NCBI GenBank assembly: GCA_019009955.1
Contig: CM032233.1
Span: 122,158,501-122,222,500, forward strand
DNA: 64,000 bases
From: Riptortus pedestris
Lineage: Eukaryota > Arthropoda > Insecta > Hemiptera > Alydidae
Reading direction: 5' to 3'
The notes under the pieces were generated by a model, which was given only the letters and a program-made list of their open reading frames with translations, was not told where the DNA came from and searched no databases. A program made the translations under genes and the position numbers. This document shows positions 10,370-22,468 of the stretch, piece by piece (positions within the stretch are counted from its first letter, which is position 1; every line of letters begins with the position of its first letter).

Positions 10370-11440
10370 GAGCGATACATTGCCCGAAAAAATCAAAAAA
10401 TATTATTTGGTATTGATAGCAAGTGTCAATCGAAACTATGGTTTGACAAACTTACTAATACTCGAGGTAGGCAACTAGAAAACATTATATTAATATATAA
10501 CCTTCATATTGTAAATATTGATTTAGATATTCCAACTTTTGATGGTGCTCCAGGGCAAAGTAATATAGACATCACACTTTCCACAGTATCTTTGGCACCA
10601 CTTATAACTAATTGGACAATTTTAGATCACGAATATATTTCTGATCATAGAACTTTACTATATAAAATCAATATGGATACATATAATACTACATTTCATA
10701 ACCAGAAACTAATCTTTAACACAAGAAATGCTGACTGGGATAAATTCAAAAATACATTGAAAAATGAGCTGTAAAATGTTCGGCACCGATAATAATGACC
10801 GAAAAAATATTGATAAATATATTTCAGAAATAATAAACGAATATAATTGCGAAAGTATCATTGAAAATTTTTTCAATGCACTAAACAAATCTTGTAATAA
10901 GTCATTTGTAAAATTTCATAAAAGAAAATGTTTATATAAAAACAAAGTTAAAAAGTTTGCACCATGGTGGAATGATGGATTATCAAATCTTAGGAAGGAA
11001 GCCAATGGGCCACGTTTTATTATTCCAAAAACCTCATTTAAATGCTGATCAAAGACAAGAAAGAAGATTAATATATATTGATAAAAACCGCGAACATATG
11101 AAAGAAATTAGATCTGCAAAATTTCAATCATGGAAGGAATATTGTTCCTCCCATGTAGACATATATAAATCATGGACATGGACTTATAAAGTTGCAGCCA
11201 GCAAAATAAAATATCCATTGAATTTTGAAACTATAAAGAAATCTGATGGCACGTACACCAAAACCCTCAAGGATACATTAGAATATATAATTAATAATAT
11301 CGTGGTCGAAGATAATCGATCCACAGATAATAACTTTAACAGAGAAATTCGAATGAAACAAACACATTTATTAAATACTAAAGATGGCATTCCGTTGACA
11401 GAAGAAAAGCAAATTTACTTCATTGGAAATGTAAATTAAA
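10370..11440 (+). pseudogene. non-LTR retrotransposon endonuclease and linker fragment
   Basis: Reading + gives KLWFDKLTNTRGRQLENII, then PTFDGAPGQSNIDITLS and the endonuclease signature DHEYISDHRTLLY. This is the C-terminal half of an apurinic-type endonuclease as in R1/I/jockey-group elements. After a frameshift near 10765-10775 the linker region follows (KFAPWWNDGLSNLRKE). After a second frame change near 10960-11045 come RSAKFQSWKEYCSS and TLKDTLEYIINNI, typical of sequence just before the reverse transcriptase. It ends near 11440 before the RT domain, so the 3' part is gone. Confidence 0.78.
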
Positions 11441-13130
11441 GATTTGGACTTGAGCGTCACTTGGGTCAGGTAAATTTCCTTATCAAATCAACATTTCAAT
11501 TGGCACAGACCTCTTTCAGGATATGATAAATGTCGGTACAGCTATAGCCTACCCAACAGTGTTCGGTTATGTAGTGTAGCAGGTTGGCCTGCTCTATAAC
11601 AACCCTTAACCTAACCCCTACTACCTGCCACGTGGTCTCAGTGACAGTGTTGCCAGAAACTATTTCACCTAAAACAATTAATCTAATTTTAAAGTGGGCA
11701 GACTGCGAGCAACCTCATAATACCCTGTCAGTTAGTGTGTAAAATTAACCGCTTACCCTCTCAGTTGTATCTATTAGTGCTCCGTTCTTTTTGTGCGAAC
11801 TCTGCTTCAATTCGTTATTTATTAATTATCCAAAGACTTATTAATTTATGTTGTTCATTCTTTATTCTTTGGCAGTGTAGTAACCGGCAAAGTGCTTCGT
11901 TACAAAATTAGTCCCTTATTTTGCAACTTGCTCATAAAGATTACACATGATTCTGGTCTCTATAATTTAGTTTCCAAGTTTTGGCAGTTTGTGAGTGAAG
12001 TACTAAGTAATGTTAATGTTGTCTTGAATGAAGAAGAGCAGTTGGCTGAAGACCAACACAAAGAATTGTATTTTCGTTAATAACCGTCCTATTTTGTGTA
12101 AACATAACATAGATAACTTCAGTTATTCTTATATTAATGCTAAAGAACGGTTTTTGAAGTGTAAACTTCTTTAGGCACGTTGTGCACCCCGTAAGGAAGC
12201 ATTTGCGGGAGAGGAAAAAAGTATGAAATCGCGACACCGCCACCGCCACCGCTAGTACTAAGGTTTAGAAATAAAATCATATGGTATTTTATAACCTAAT
12301 CATTTGATAGTTTATTTACAATTGAAGTGAAAACTTCTTTAGGCACCTCGTAAGGAAGCATTTGCGGGAGAGGAAAAAAGTATGAAATCGCGACACCGCC
12401 ACCGCCACCGCTAGTACTCAACTCAAAGCTAAAGGAGCTTCTTTTCTTCATAACTCCTGAACCAAATTAGCTAGAGTTTTCGTTCGCATACCATTTTAAA
12501 GAGGACAAAACCAGCATCATTTCGTTCACAGATACTATATATCTACCATTTTTACTTTCATAGATATTTTAATCCGAAGTTTAAATAAATTCGAATATTA
12601 AAATAAATAAATTCGAATATTTAAATAAATTCCGATATTTAAATAAATTCGAATCAAAACTGTTTGTATCCTACTTTAGCTACCATATACCGATTGTATC
12701 AGTTTTAGAAATTGGTGATGATGCTGGCAGTGATGATGGTGCAAGAGTTGTTGAAATTATGGATAGAAATTGATTTTTCTGAGTGTAATTAACTTATTTT
12801 TGTAAAGCATTTGTAATAATTCTGAAATGTAATTTTTTTCTTTTATGTAAAATAACTGAAATAATTATGTATAGTATTTTATATTGATAAATAAAACAAT
12901 TCGTGGTACATTATTTGTTTTTATCACTATTATTTTTGTAATTTCATTTTTTCATGTAAAATAGAACATAACTGTTACTTATTGATAAATAACTAAAAAT
13001 ATTTTTAAAATAAGACTTCGTAAAAAAATTTTCTCAGCAATGCCAAAATTGAGCGATCAAAGCTAAAGGAGTTTTCACTTCTACCGGCAGTCCCCTGACT
13101 GCTTTTTTTTTTTTCTTGGAAAGGCTTTGT
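11441..13130. other. unassigned region with a 95-bp direct repeat
   Basis: No gene recognised. Two copies of a segment containing GGAAGCATTTGCGGGAGAGG, a GAAATCGCGACACCG stretch and CACCGCCACCGC lie at about 12154-12256 and 12321-12416. A related motif (CAAAGCTAAAGGAG) occurs at 12422-12437 and again near 13058, suggesting an unidentified element spans this stretch. Short tandem AAATAAATTCGAAT repeats lie at 12575-12653. Confidence 0.5.
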
Positions 13131-13159
13131 TTAGATCTTCTAACGTGGGAAAGGAGTAC

Positions 13160-13328
13160 AATGCCCTAATGAAATTTCTCGTAATTTTGAATTTACGAAT
13201 AATGCCCCCCCCTCCTACTAGTCCGATTTCAGCCATTAACGAACTTGATCTGTCTTTTTCCATAAAACATTTAAATATCGAGTTTAGTAACGATCAAACA
13301 AAAATTGCGACCACTAGAGCGTTAACAG

Positions 13329-13390
<62 letters not shown>

Positions 13391-13508
13391 GAACGGAACA
13401 CATTTTCGTCATCTCCTGGGTAGGATCGATGGGCGTTTGAAGAAATTTGTCTAAAATCGCGCCATGAGTACGACCTCAATAGCAGATATCCCTTAAGGGA
13501 AATCTGCT
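13160..13508 (-). mobile_element. HINE copy, 3'-truncated
   Basis: Right-arm sequence from a poly-C block, a (TA)n tract at 13334-13384, left arm with the CTCCTGGGTAGGATCGATGG block, and a 5' terminus CCCTTAAGGGAAATCTGCT ending at 13508. Confidence 0.8.
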
Positions 13509-13936
13509 AAAACCATATTCCCTAAAGATATATTTGCAAAAATAACCAAAATTGATTTAATCATAGCTATGTCTTAGTATTATATAAAAAGAGATAAAAT
13601 AAAACATGCTTTCAAGTAAATACATAGAACTAGTTGGCAGTATATGAAAGATGAAGAGTTGTGAGATTGAGGAGAAAACCTATTCCTGTGTATAACATAA
13701 AACATTTGATGTGAGAAGATGAAGCAGCCTTCTGACAGGGGGTTGATGGGGGGTGCAGGGGGGGGGCAGGTTAATTAGGAGGGCAAAACTTCTAAACTGT
13801 TTCCAAACCTTTTGAACTTGATTAAAAACACTTCTTTGATCAACAGAATTATAGAAAATAAACATAATAACTAATTTATGAAATTTTCTCATAATTTATG
13901 TGAGCAAATGTATTTGCTTCAAACATGTATTGAAAT
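13509..13936. other. unassigned spacer with G-rich run
   Basis: AT-rich sequence with GGGGGTGCAGGGGGGGGGC around 13740-13768. Nothing else supported. Confidence 0.4.
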
Positions 13937-14813
13937 AAAAAGCCTGCCACGCAGGGGCTGCGTAAACTAAGCAGATTTCCCATGCGAAGGTTTACAATAG
14001 ATAAATATACATACAGGTAACACAACCGCGAACTTTAAGATAATAAATACAAACGGTAATGAGAAATCTTTCAGTCAATTTACAATACAAGTTAATAATC
14101 TCTACATCGGAAAGCAGCTGAATTGTAAACAAACAGACCAGCCAACCTCGTAGCGCTGAATAGATAGATAGACCGGAAAGACAAATAGTTAATGAAAAAT
14201 ATCTGAATATAATATATTAATTTCATTGAAAATAATTTACTAAACTAGTGCTGTAATTTGAAATGAATCAGAATCAGTTTTACCTCAATTACTCAAATTT
14301 TAGTAATCCAAGAACAAAAGAGGGGCGGCGGTTAACAGAATGTATTTGCATATATTTCACAAAGTAAAAGTTCAATATGACATAAGTAGAAGTGAGGGTT
14401 CGCTGAAGGCTGAAAACTGAAAAATGCAAATATCTCGGTTAATATTCAGGTTAGACAATAATTGTATGTAATAATATTTATAAATTTAATTTCCAATAAG
14501 ATTGACTCTATACAATTTTTTCGATCATACGTATAGTAACAGAGATATTTCGAATTTTCGAAATTCCTCCCCTCTTCACCCCGCCCTCCCCCTGACCCGA
14601 TTTCAGCCGTTAACGAACTTGATTTTTCTTTTTACATAAAACCACTAAATATCGAGTTTGTATCGATTAAACAACAATGGCGACCGCTGTATATATACAG
14701 TTTTGAACGGACCTTAGTTTCGTCATCTCCTAGGTAGGATCGATGGTCATTTGAAGAAACATTTTGAAAATCACGACCTCAATAGCTGAATTCCCTATGA
14801 AGGGAAATCTGCT
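13937..14813 (-). mobile_element. HINE subfamily C copy
   Basis: Has the 3' stem-loop (CACGCAGGGGCTGCGT) at the left edge and the long C-type arm, including the AATCTTTCAGTCAATTTACA and TTACTCAAATTTTAGTAATC blocks. The TA tract is nearly lost (TATATATACAG at 14690), and the 5' end GGGAAATCTGCT closes the copy at 14813. It joins the next copy head-to-tail. Confidence 0.83.
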
Positions 14814-14814
14814 G

Positions 14815-15545
14815 AAAACCCACCACGCAGGGGCTGCGTAAACTAAGCAGGTTTCCCAGGTGCTCTTATGACAAAGTACTAATGTCATCTCACCATTTAT
14901 TCTCTATTTCAAATTAAAAATTGGATGAGTTGTAGTAAGGGTTTACTGAAGGCAGAAAACAGGAAAGCAATTATAACTCGCTTTATAGTTGAGTTAAAAG
15001 AAAATGTATAGAACAACAATTGTAAAGCATCAATAGTTTAACAACAGTGGTTCTTAAACATTTTTCTATCCGGCTCATAATAATGGAGATCTTTGTATTC
15101 CGATTTTAGCCAATAACTAATATGATTTTCAGTGTTAAATATTGAGTATGGTATAGAAAAAATAAACATTTTCGATTTAAGAACGTTAAATCGTAAATGA
15201 TAACTCGACGAATTTGCATAAACCGCACACAGTGAAATTTCCATGAAAACAATATTTGTTATGTAAGCTTCGAATAAAGAGGCTTATCATATAATAGCTT
15301 ATTGTTATTATTTATTTATTAACGTCCACTTTTTGCAACTTAGGCTAATCGGGACGGGTTATCTACAGGTTACCATCCTTTTCTAGCTAGGGTGGGATTG
15401 TAGGACGTTATTTAATGAATGTCGTCACTAAATAATTTCCTTTGCCCAGGCGAGAATCGAACTCGCAATAATAGCTTATTGTCAATATGAGATGAGTAGG
15501 AGGAAGAGAAAATGAGTTTCTAATAAGATTGATAAGTAATTAAAT
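14815..15545 (-). mobile_element. HINE subfamily B copy, interrupted by a SINE
   Basis: Starts with AAAACCCACCACGCAGGGGC immediately after the 5' end of the previous copy. The B-type arm (TGCTCTTATGACAAAGTACT) follows. A SINE insertion at 15306-15467 splits it, and the B arm resumes afterwards (CAATATGAGATGAGTAGGAG). Confidence 0.7.
15306..15467 (-). mobile_element. tRNA-type SINE with 15-bp target duplication
   Basis: Flanked by perfect copies of ATAATAGCTTATTGT at 15291-15305 and 15468-15482. Read minus, it begins with TGCGAGTTCGATTCTCGCC, which contains a Pol III B-box-like GTTCGATTC, and ends in an AAATAAATAATAA tail. The A box is absent, so the copy is 5'-truncated or the promoter is divergent. 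The perfect 15-bp direct repeat supports LINE-mediated insertion into an existing HINE. Confidence 0.82.
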
Positions 15546-15925
15546 TTGCAATAAGATTGGTTTTGTTTTGGCGGGAAGCTTTTTAAAGGCGATAATAAGA
15601 GAGAGCATTAGACTGAACCATTTTGTATTTCTAGTGGAAAGATGAGGGGAAATAACACAATTAACTATTTGAGTTCTCCTAACAATCAAGTATATTGAAT
15701 TGATTAAAACTACATATAATACACGTTATAAATACAGGTTGAACAAGAAACAGAAAGAACTTAACTTTATAAACTAACTTAGCGGCAATATATATATATA
15801 TATATATAGAATGAGCGATAGGTCCTATATTGTGTGAGTACTCATTTGATAATTTGCGCAAATAATGCTAGCATTATTAAAATAGGCACCTGCGGGAAAC
15901 GAAAACGTTCCTAGAAGCGGAGTCC
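15546..15925. other. unassigned AT-rich spacer
   Basis: Contains a small (TA)n at 15788-15807. No supported gene. Confidence 0.4.
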
Positions 15926-16200
15926 TCCTTCGTTGCTATGTTCTGTGTTCCGTAGAAGATCCGACTTCCAGCCGGTTGCGGTGATCCGCACAGGATGGCA
16001 GCTTTGCGGGAGAAGAAAAACTGACTGTAACTCTATGACGGGTGAATTCCAACTGAACTGTGTCCTTTTAGCTAGCCGATGCCTTCTTGAACTGCCACGT
16101 AGTTTCCGCTGTAAGCCACAGCCTTGGCGATCTGCATGTGTGTGTGGCGGGTCTATGAACTCAGCGAGCGCGGGAATTCAAATTCAAACTGACGACTGAA
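15926..16200. other. GC-richer unassigned segment
   Basis: About 270 bases with much higher GC than its surroundings and an 88-codon plus frame rich in Arg and Cys (15933-16199). I recognise no domain. It could be a fragment of an unrecognised retroelement or an untranslated exon; the compositional contrast is the only evidence. Confidence 0.35.
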
Positions 16201-16812
16201 CAGGTTTCATACAATTTCCCGATTCAAGGTATAGAAACGGAGATATTTTGAATATTTTGATAAACTGTTTAAAAAGACAGTTATTATTATTATTTATTAA
16301 CGCCATGTATTAAGCGCAAATATCTCTGTTAATATTCAAGAGAGAGAACACTGTACATTACAATATTTATAGCAAATTTGATCGATGTTGACGTCACTAA
16401 CACATTGCAACAATTATTAAATCATCTACTGTATTTTCTATTTGTATTTGCAAACACTTTAATATTCAAGGTGGAGAATACAAGTATATACAAACATTTA
16501 TAGTACATTAAATTTGCAATAGGGTAGGCTCTATAGAATATTTCAATCCGACGTTTAACGTAATAGCAGTGATATTAAATTCCCCCCTTTCTCCGGTGCG
16601 ATTTTAGCCATTACCGAACTTGATCTATGAGCTTACATAAAACAATTAAATATCAAGTTTCGTAACGATGAAATAGGTATATATATATATGGAAAGAAAC
16701 TATTGAGATTCTGCACATGACCCGATTTTAGAAAAAGTTGTTCAAATGTTCATCGATCCTACCCAGAAGAAGATGAGAATGAGGTCCATATGAAAACTAT
16801 ATATATATGTAA
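16201..16812. mobile_element. degraded HINE fragments, both orientations
   Basis: Minus-type arm pieces at 16201-16255 and 16316-16680 (TTAATATTCAAG, ATTTATAGTACATTAAATTT, CAATCCGACG), then a plus-type left arm at about 16700-16800 (CTATTGAGATTCTGCACATG and GATGAGAATGAGGTCC). The segment at 16393-16560 recurs at 20966-21130. Confidence 0.6.
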
Positions 16813-17164
16813 AACACAAACAAAATACAAAACATAATATGAAAAACAAAACATATCCTGTAAAGAAACCAGATAATTAAAAACTATAATGACTAATGAA
16901 TTACGAAAACAATTATATATGTTCATTTCTTAAAGTTAAAACTATTAAAACAAATTAATACAAATTAGTATTTACATAAATGAAATTATTAGATTCAATT
17001 TTCTAAAATCTTGAACATGCATTTACTATCATACTAACATACTTTCTCTGTTACACACACTCACACATTCACAGAAACGTATGCAAAAACATACACACAC
17101 ACACACATATGCAGTAATGCAGTGATAAATAATTATCAATTTTAAAATGTAATAATTAATAAAA
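16813..17164. other. AT-rich spacer with CA microsatellite
   Basis: Low-complexity AT-rich sequence, with short (CA)n at 17054-17107. No gene seen. Confidence 0.4.
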
Positions 17165-17545
17165 TATGTGAGTATATGTTGATGTCTTTTAAATGGCGGA
17201 GAATTAAGGCTATGTGTGGGCTACCTTCAGTAAGTCGTGTATGTCATGTGGGATCTTTGAATGGTTACGTCTTTTTCAGTCTATTAGAAGGTGTTGAATT
17301 GTAAGTGGAGAATTACGCACATTGCATTTAGTCATGGTTTTCTTTTTAAATTGGTAACCTTATGATAGGAGAGAATGAGCTATATGTATTCTCGTAAGGA
17401 CTACTTAGTCTGTCCGTGTAATTGCTTCATGTTTATCACTCATTATGCCTTCGCTGTAGTTTTAATTTATATAATAACCAGTCCTGTTGCCATTCTTGGA
17501 GTATGTTAGTTTTAACGCAGTTTTGCAAGTCGCCCGAAGTTATTT
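17165..17545 (-). pseudogene. non-LTR retrotransposon 3' coding end (post-RNase H)
   Basis: On the minus strand the translation contains NILQEWQQDW, then CNVRNSPLTIQHLLID and, after frameshifts, ALILRHLKDINIY. This order is the conserved C-terminal region after the RNase H domain of I/jockey-group LINEs in insects: a tryptophan segment, a cysteine-histidine knuckle with 'LT.QHLL', and a 'LKDINIY' tail. Several stops make it a dead fragment. No RT is adjacent. Confidence 0.7.
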
Positions 17546-17679
17546 TTTAATGTTAGTATTGGTGTTTTTTGTCGTCAGTTTCGCAAGCATGTCAACTTCA
17601 GTGCTTCGTTAAATATTTAAATGGAGGATAGATAATGAGACGAGAGATCGTGTTGAGTCTTGCTCGGGAAACCATTGAA

Positions 17680-18123
17680 ATGCCTATCAGGGTCGCCGCT
17701 GTCGTTAGCGGCAGAGTATTTTTCGATCAAGATGGGCCGGGCCTACTTCTGAAATCAAACTGGCCGGCGAAGTTATTTTGACGATAATACCAATGGTTGC
17801 ACAAGTACTGGTACACATTTCAACCCAGAGAACAAAGAGCACGGAGGCTCTACTGATCCAGATGTGCATGTTGGCGATCAAGGGAACATCTGTGGTGAAG
17901 ACAATGGCGTAGCTAAGGTCAAAATTAACGATAAAATGATTAATCTCTGTGGGTCGCTCGCATCACTGGAAGGACCGTCATTGTTCACGCTGACCCAGAC
18001 GATCTTGGAAAGAGCGGTCACAAGCTGAGCAAGACTACAGGCAATGCAGAAGCTAGGAAAGCGTGTGGTGTCATAGGTATCACCAAAGAACTTATGCTAT
18101 CTTTTAAGAACAATCAGAATTGA
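17680..18123 (+). pseudogene. Cu/Zn superoxide dismutase pseudogene
   Basis: Intronless copy. The first frame reads MPIRVAAVVSGRVFFDQDG. After a damaged stretch comes [35 protein letters not shown] and [17 protein letters not shown] frameshift then leads to [36 protein letters not shown] and IGITKE, ending at TGA 18121-18123. Metal ligands equivalent to H63, H71, H80, D83 and H120 are visible. The 'HGFHVH' segment carrying two copper ligands (H46/H48) has been deleted. The lack of introns suggests retroposition, although no poly-A tract is evident downstream. It cannot encode an active enzyme. Confidence 0.9.
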
Positions 18124-18970
18124 TACCTTTTAAACGAATAGCTATTTATATTCTTTTCTCCAACAAAATTATTTTGTTTTTTAAGCGATTAATAATGTAC
18201 ATCAATTTAATAAAACTGTTCAATACCTACGTTTTCTTTTTTGTTGAATGTATGAAGATTTATATTTATGAAGACTCTGAAGCCGGGCAAATAGTGTATC
18301 TTCAGACCAATAAGTGTATAGTGTATTTTATTGAGAATGTCGCTCACTTACTGAGTATGTTCTTCCAATGAAATGGAACACGTCGGATTTAGAAAAAATA
18401 TATGGAAAATTATATTGCAAATATATTATAAAGTTAGATAATGAGACAACATCATCGGCATGGCCTGCTTAGTTTACACAGCCCTTACGAAACGGATTGT
18501 AAGTTAAGTTTCAAAATTTATTTATTACATTATTTATTTGTAGAGATATGACATATATTTGAACGGAGGAATGAGGAATGCGAAATTGATGGCTAGGCTT
18601 TAAGAGGTAGGTGAGATATGATTGGAGCAGGGGTTTATATCTGCTAAGTATGTCCAGCTTCTCGATTAGAGATATTTTGAACGTTAAACGTCCATCATTA
18701 TGTGGAGCTATAATGGTGGTGCCAACATGCTAGCTAGGGCTAAAACTAGGATTGCCATCCGTGATTTAGGAAAACTAATGATATATTTATAGGAGTGACT
18801 AGACACTTAACTGCCTTTGAGAGAGCTTAATGAGATTGTTGAAGGGTCCTTTTTCCCCCTTTGAAATGGTCGTGAAATGGCGGAAGAGTTGCTGGGCCCA
18901 GCACAATGGGTCGTTAAGAAGGCCTCTTTTAAATATTCACTTCAGCAAATCTACTTATGTGCCTCAGCTC
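18124..18970. other. unassigned spacer with HINE end remnant
   Basis: AT-rich. A remnant of a HINE 3' end (CTGCTTAGTTTACACAGCCC, then ACGGATTG) lies near 18464-18500. Nothing else supported. Confidence 0.4.
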
Positions 18971-20062
18971 AAAGCTACCCTTAACCTCTCTCACTTCTTT
19001 CCAGTTAAATGGACTCCCCCAAATACGCACAACTCTTACTTTATCAACCGCCCCCCCCCCCCAGATACGTTTAACCTCTCTCACTTCATTCCAGTTAAAT
19101 GGACTCTCCCAAATTCGCACAGCTCTTACTTTATCAACAGCCCCCCCTCCTCCAAGATACGTTTAACCTCTCTCACTTCATTCTAGTTAAATAGACTCTC
19201 CAAAATTCGCACAGCTCTTACTTTATCAACAGGCCCCCTCCGCCATGATACGTTTATCCTCGCGCACGTCAGTCCAGGTAAATGGACTCTCCCAAATTCG
19301 CACAGCTCTTACTTTATCAACAGCCCCCCCCCCCAGATACGTTTAACCGCTCTCACTTCATTCCAGTTAAATGGACACTCCCAAATTCGCACAGCTCTTA
19401 CTTTATCAACAGCCCCCCTCCTCCAAGATACGTTTAACCTCTCTCACTTCATTCTAGTTAAATAGACTCTCCAAAATTCGCACAGCTCTTACTTTATCAA
19501 CAGGCCCCCTCCTCCAAGATACGTTTAACCTCTCTCACTTCATTCCAGTTAAATGGACTCTCCCAAATTCGCACAGCTCTTACTTTATCAACAGCCCCCC
19601 CTCCTCCAAGATACGTTTAACCTCTCTCACTTCATTCTAGTTAAATAGACTCTCCAAAATTCGCACAGCTCTTACTTTATCAACAGGCCCCCTCCTCCAA
19701 GATACGTTTAACCTCTCTCACTTCATTCCAGTTAAATGGACTCTCCCAAATTCGCACAGCTCTTACTTTATCAACAGCCCCCCCCCCAGGTACGTTTAAC
19801 CTCTCTCACTTCATTCCAGTTAAATGGGCACTCCCAAATTCGCACAGCTCTTACTATATCAACAGCCCCCCTCCTCCAAGATACGTTTAACCTCTCTCAC
19901 TTCATTCCAGTTAAATAGACTCTCCAAAATTCGCACAGCTCTTACTTTATCAACAGCCCCCCCCCCCAGGTACGTTTAACCTCTCTCAATTCCTTCCAGT
20001 TAAATGGACTCTCCCAAAATATGCACAGATCTTACTTTATCAACTGCCCCCCCTCCTCCAAG
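18971..20062 (+). repeat. about 91-bp satellite, 12 units
   Basis: Tandem units each containing TTTAACCTCTCTCACTTCAT, CCAGTTAAATGGACTC, TTCGCACAGCTCTTAC and TTTATCAAC, then a poly-C run of variable length. Twelve 'TATCAAC' landmarks occur between 19036 and 20043. Two alternating variants (ATTCTAGTTAAATAGAC and ATTCCAGTTAAATGGAC) form a partial higher-order pattern. Open frames through the array are artefacts of the repeat. One isolated half unit lies near 20658-20690. Confidence 0.93.
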
Positions 20063-20839
20063 AAGGAATCTGATGTGGAACACAAATAACACTGGAAGGA
20101 AAGTCCGCCTCATGAGAGGTATATTTTCATCAAAGTTACCTCTTTACCTCTTTCTTTTACTATAATGCTAGCATTATCGACGTTGACAATTGAATGAGTA
20201 TTCATGATAAAGGACATTTCAATCATTATCTAGTGCATCTAAAGTATTAGTTTGCCGCTAAAGTTTACAAACTTAATAAAGGGCAACCATAATTTTGTCT
20301 AGGTTTTACAGCATTCTTTAATAAAGTTAAAGTTTCTTTGTTTTTATAACAGATTTATCATTAAGTGTTAATGTTTATTTCACTAGTTTTAAGGCTAGTT
20401 CCTAGATTAGTATTCTTTTCAGGTTTCAAATTATTATCATTTTGTTCTAACCTATCAGAAGGTTCATTACTTGAAATTTTGTGTATATGCTATAACTTAT
20501 TCAATATATTTTGATTCTTTTGAGAACTCAAATAGTGGCTTGTATTATTTCACCCTCATCTTTCCAAAAAAATAGTAAATACTTCGGTATAACCAAGGTG
20601 AGGAAATTATCTCTTTTATTAATTTTATTTCAGTCTAATGCTTTCTTATTAGAACCATTACTTTATCAACAGAACACGCCCTCCTTTACGCCTTTTTCCT
20701 TTATGTAAATAATTGTACTTTTTCTATCAATGTGGCCCATCAAAATGACCGGCCTTTTAAAGCTAACGGCGGTAATAATTGGACAGAGGGAGTTTAGCTA
20801 AAATTTAGATAAACAACAAGGCTTTGTCAACTATAAAAA
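20063..20839. other. unassigned AT-rich spacer
   Basis: No supported gene; contains the detached fragment of the 91-bp repeat near 20658. Confidence 0.4.
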
Positions 20840-21332
20840 AAATGAAAGGGAATGCTGGGGGGGGGGGGGTTATGGATTGCTGAATTTCCCAATTTACAAC
20901 TTATTTACATATTCTACCTTTTCTATGGTACAATAGTTGCGATGACTACTAACTCATTACTACTATTCACTAACACATTGTAACAATTATTAAATCATCT
21001 ACTGTATTATCTATTTGTATTTTCAAACACTTTAATATTCAAGATGGAGAAAACAAGTATATATAACCATTTATAGTACATTAAATTTGCAATAGGGTAG
21101 GCTCTATTTAATATTTCAATCCGAAGTTTAATAACATTTTGGACATAGGGAATTTAGCTTTACCATTAACTAGCTCGATGGGACCAACAAGGCTGTGTCA
21201 ACTATTAAAAAATGAAAGGGAATATTGGGGTGGGGGGGGGGGGGTTGCGGATTGCTGAATTTCCCAATTTACAACTTATTTACATATTCTACCTTTTCTA
21301 TGCTACAATAATTGCGATGACTACCAACTCAC
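20840..21332 (+). repeat. 125-bp direct duplication flanking HINE-like sequence
   Basis: The segments at about 20840-20962 and 21208-21332 are near-identical (ATGAAAGGGAAT, a poly-G run, GGATTGCTGAATTTCCCAAT, then TTACATATTCTACC). The intervening 245 bases contain a diverged HINE arm also present at 16393-16560. This looks like tandem duplication with divergence of poly-G length. Confidence 0.85.
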
Positions 21333-21989
21333 AACTACCATTAGACATATTCATAGAAATTCCTTGTTACCTTACTGGAAGAAGGTACACGTAAATAAGC
21401 GGTTTAGGTTGAAATGTAAAGTTTGTTTGCTTCTTTCATAAGGTTTTAGGGCGAAAAACTACTAAGCCATCATCGCCCTGTAATATCAATAACTCACATC
21501 TTGGTTCAGTACCTGCATTTTGAGAGTAGAATGTTTTCATGTAAATTGTCAATATTGTAATTTTTGTAAATTTGTATTGAATTATATCCTCATCAATATC
21601 TCCATTTGAAATTTAACAATATAAACAAGGATACAAAAAAATTGCAATTTAAATTTCTTTTTCAAATGTGTAATTTTCACAGAATTAAAAAAATTATCTA
21701 GCTCTTTAATGAAATGAAAAGTGGAGCTTGTGTATTTTTGTGAAGAGTGAATGTCCCATTTTATTAGAAGCTTAAATACCAAATATTGTTTTCCTTGAAC
21801 TTCTGCTGTTTGTGATACATGCAAATACGTTGTGTTAACGTCGCCAATTAACATTTTACATTCTATGATTGTTTGACCTCAATATTCAACGATTTCTGTA
21901 ACCCTAAATAGTTCATAATCGTTTATAGTTGACATAGTTCGGGGGGGGGGCAGAATTAAACAATATCTCCATTATTATTATCATATCAA
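21333..21989. other. unassigned AT-rich spacer
   Basis: A 90-codon minus frame (21582-21854) has no recognised motif and AT-driven composition. A GGGGGGGGGGC run lies near 21942. No supported gene. Confidence 0.4.
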
Positions 21990-22405
21990 AAAAGTCCGTC
22001 ACGCAGGGGTTGCGTAAACTAAGCAGATTTCCCTTGCGAAGGTTTACAATACATACAGGCAACCCTACCGTGAATGTTAGGTTAATAAATACAAACGTTA
22101 ATGAGAAATCTTTCAGTCAATTTTCAATACAAGTTAATAATCTACAATGGAAAGCGGCTGAATTGTAAACAAACAGGCGAGCCAACAATTAATGAAATAT
22201 ATCTGAATATAACATATTAATTTTATTGAAAACAATTTACTAAAGCTATTAGCAGTAGTAAAAACTAGCTGTAATTTGTAATGAATCAGAAACAGTTTTA
22301 CTTCAATCACTCACTCAATTTTTAGTAATCATTTGCATATATCTCAGAAAGTAAAAGTTCAATGAAAACAGTATTTAGTATTCAACCTTGCAATGAAGTG
22401 GTTCA

Positions 22406-22468
<63 letters not shown>

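Noticed and set aside
15933..16199. Cysteine- and arginine-rich 88-codon frame as a possible second receptor exon
   Set aside because: Cysteine spacing does not fit the GAS1/GFR-alpha pattern and there is no clear acceptor-donor pair in frame.
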